From: Hermatobates lingyangjiaoensis
Lineage: Eukaryota > Arthropoda > Insecta > Hemiptera > Hermatobatidae
DNA length: 64,000 nt
NCBI GenBank assembly: GCA_026182355.1
Contig: JAPFBL010001012.1
Span: forward strand, 1 to 64,000
Reading direction: 5' to 3'
The translations under genes and the position numbers were made by a program. The first letter of the stretch is position 1. Every line of letters starts with the position of its first letter. Positions 63,841 to 64,000 of this stretch are shown here, piece after piece. A model generated the notes under the pieces. That model was not told the DNA's origin. It did no database searches and saw only the letters and a list, made by a program, of their open reading frames with translations.

Positions 63841-64000
63841 AATTATAGTAGAGTAATCATTTAGAAACCTCTGTATATAATGTAAATAAAAAATAATAAG
63901 CAAGACGTTAGTGATTTTGTGAATGTGTTGTTAACAATCGGTAAAACAGTTTCGCAGTTCTGCTCCAATATAATATACATGTTATTATATATTATAACAT
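63841..64000. other. AT-rich window end
   Basis: No feature seen. Confidence 0.35.

Overview
The window looks like intergenic and intronic DNA of an AT-rich, repeat-packed invertebrate genome. A spliced host exon, tRNA-derived SINEs, hAT-like and mariner elements, long (TA)n tracts and very many Penelope-like retroelement (PLE) fragments are visible. I cannot name the species; the SINE and PLE load would suit a mollusc or another lophotrochozoan, but that is a guess.

Layout. 1-4050: PLE foldbacks, a SINE and a PLE endonuclease remnant. 4274-4682 (minus): first coding exon and promoter of a ChaC-type gamma-glutamylcyclotransferase, the only host gene I recognise. 5-9 kb: PLE foldbacks and a PLE tandem junction. 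9.3-10.5 kb: SINE array on the minus strand. 11.1-12.5 kb: polypurine tract. 13.4-15.2 kb: a MITE and a SINE cluster on the plus strand. 15.6-17.8 kb: a hAT-like MITE split by a 1.5 kb PLE concatemer. 18.9-20.55 kb: the best PLE copy, with about 350 open codons. 22-30 kb: more foldbacks, MITEs, a 77-bp tandem array and a SINE. 30.1-30.9 kb: 52-bp array. 31-48 kb: dense PLE foldbacks, including a 1.2 kb palindrome at 34.9-36.1 kb and an internally deleted mariner at 40.2-41.1 kb. 49.3-50.1 kb: degenerate array behind a hAT-like terminus. 51.87 kb: a candidate host exon. 52.1-54.7 kb: polypurine tract followed by a 43-bp minisatellite. 54.75-55.7 kb: an unidentified ORF fused to a PLE terminus. 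57-60 kb: PLE 5' ends. 60.6-63.9 kb: 136-bp array and nested hAT-like elements.

Main theme. Almost every PLE fragment carries a small hammerhead-ribozyme (HHR) motif. Across at least eight sequence families the same layout recurs: CUGANGA, one spacer base, stem II, GAA, a 4-6 nt self-complementary stem III beginning with A and ending with U, an H17 cleavage base and a short stem I. Self-complementary stem III is what is expected of HHRs that work as dimers. One family (22-25 kb) replaces the C3-G8 pair by U3-A8. PLE fragments appear as (i) inverted terminal pairs flanked by (TA)n, (ii) tandem junctions of 3' endonuclease end, HHR and ORF N-terminus, and (iii) N-terminal ORF pieces that end in (TA)n at short ATAT microhomologies.

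All calls come from reading the sequence by eye. Family names, ribozyme activity and gene identity have not been tested.
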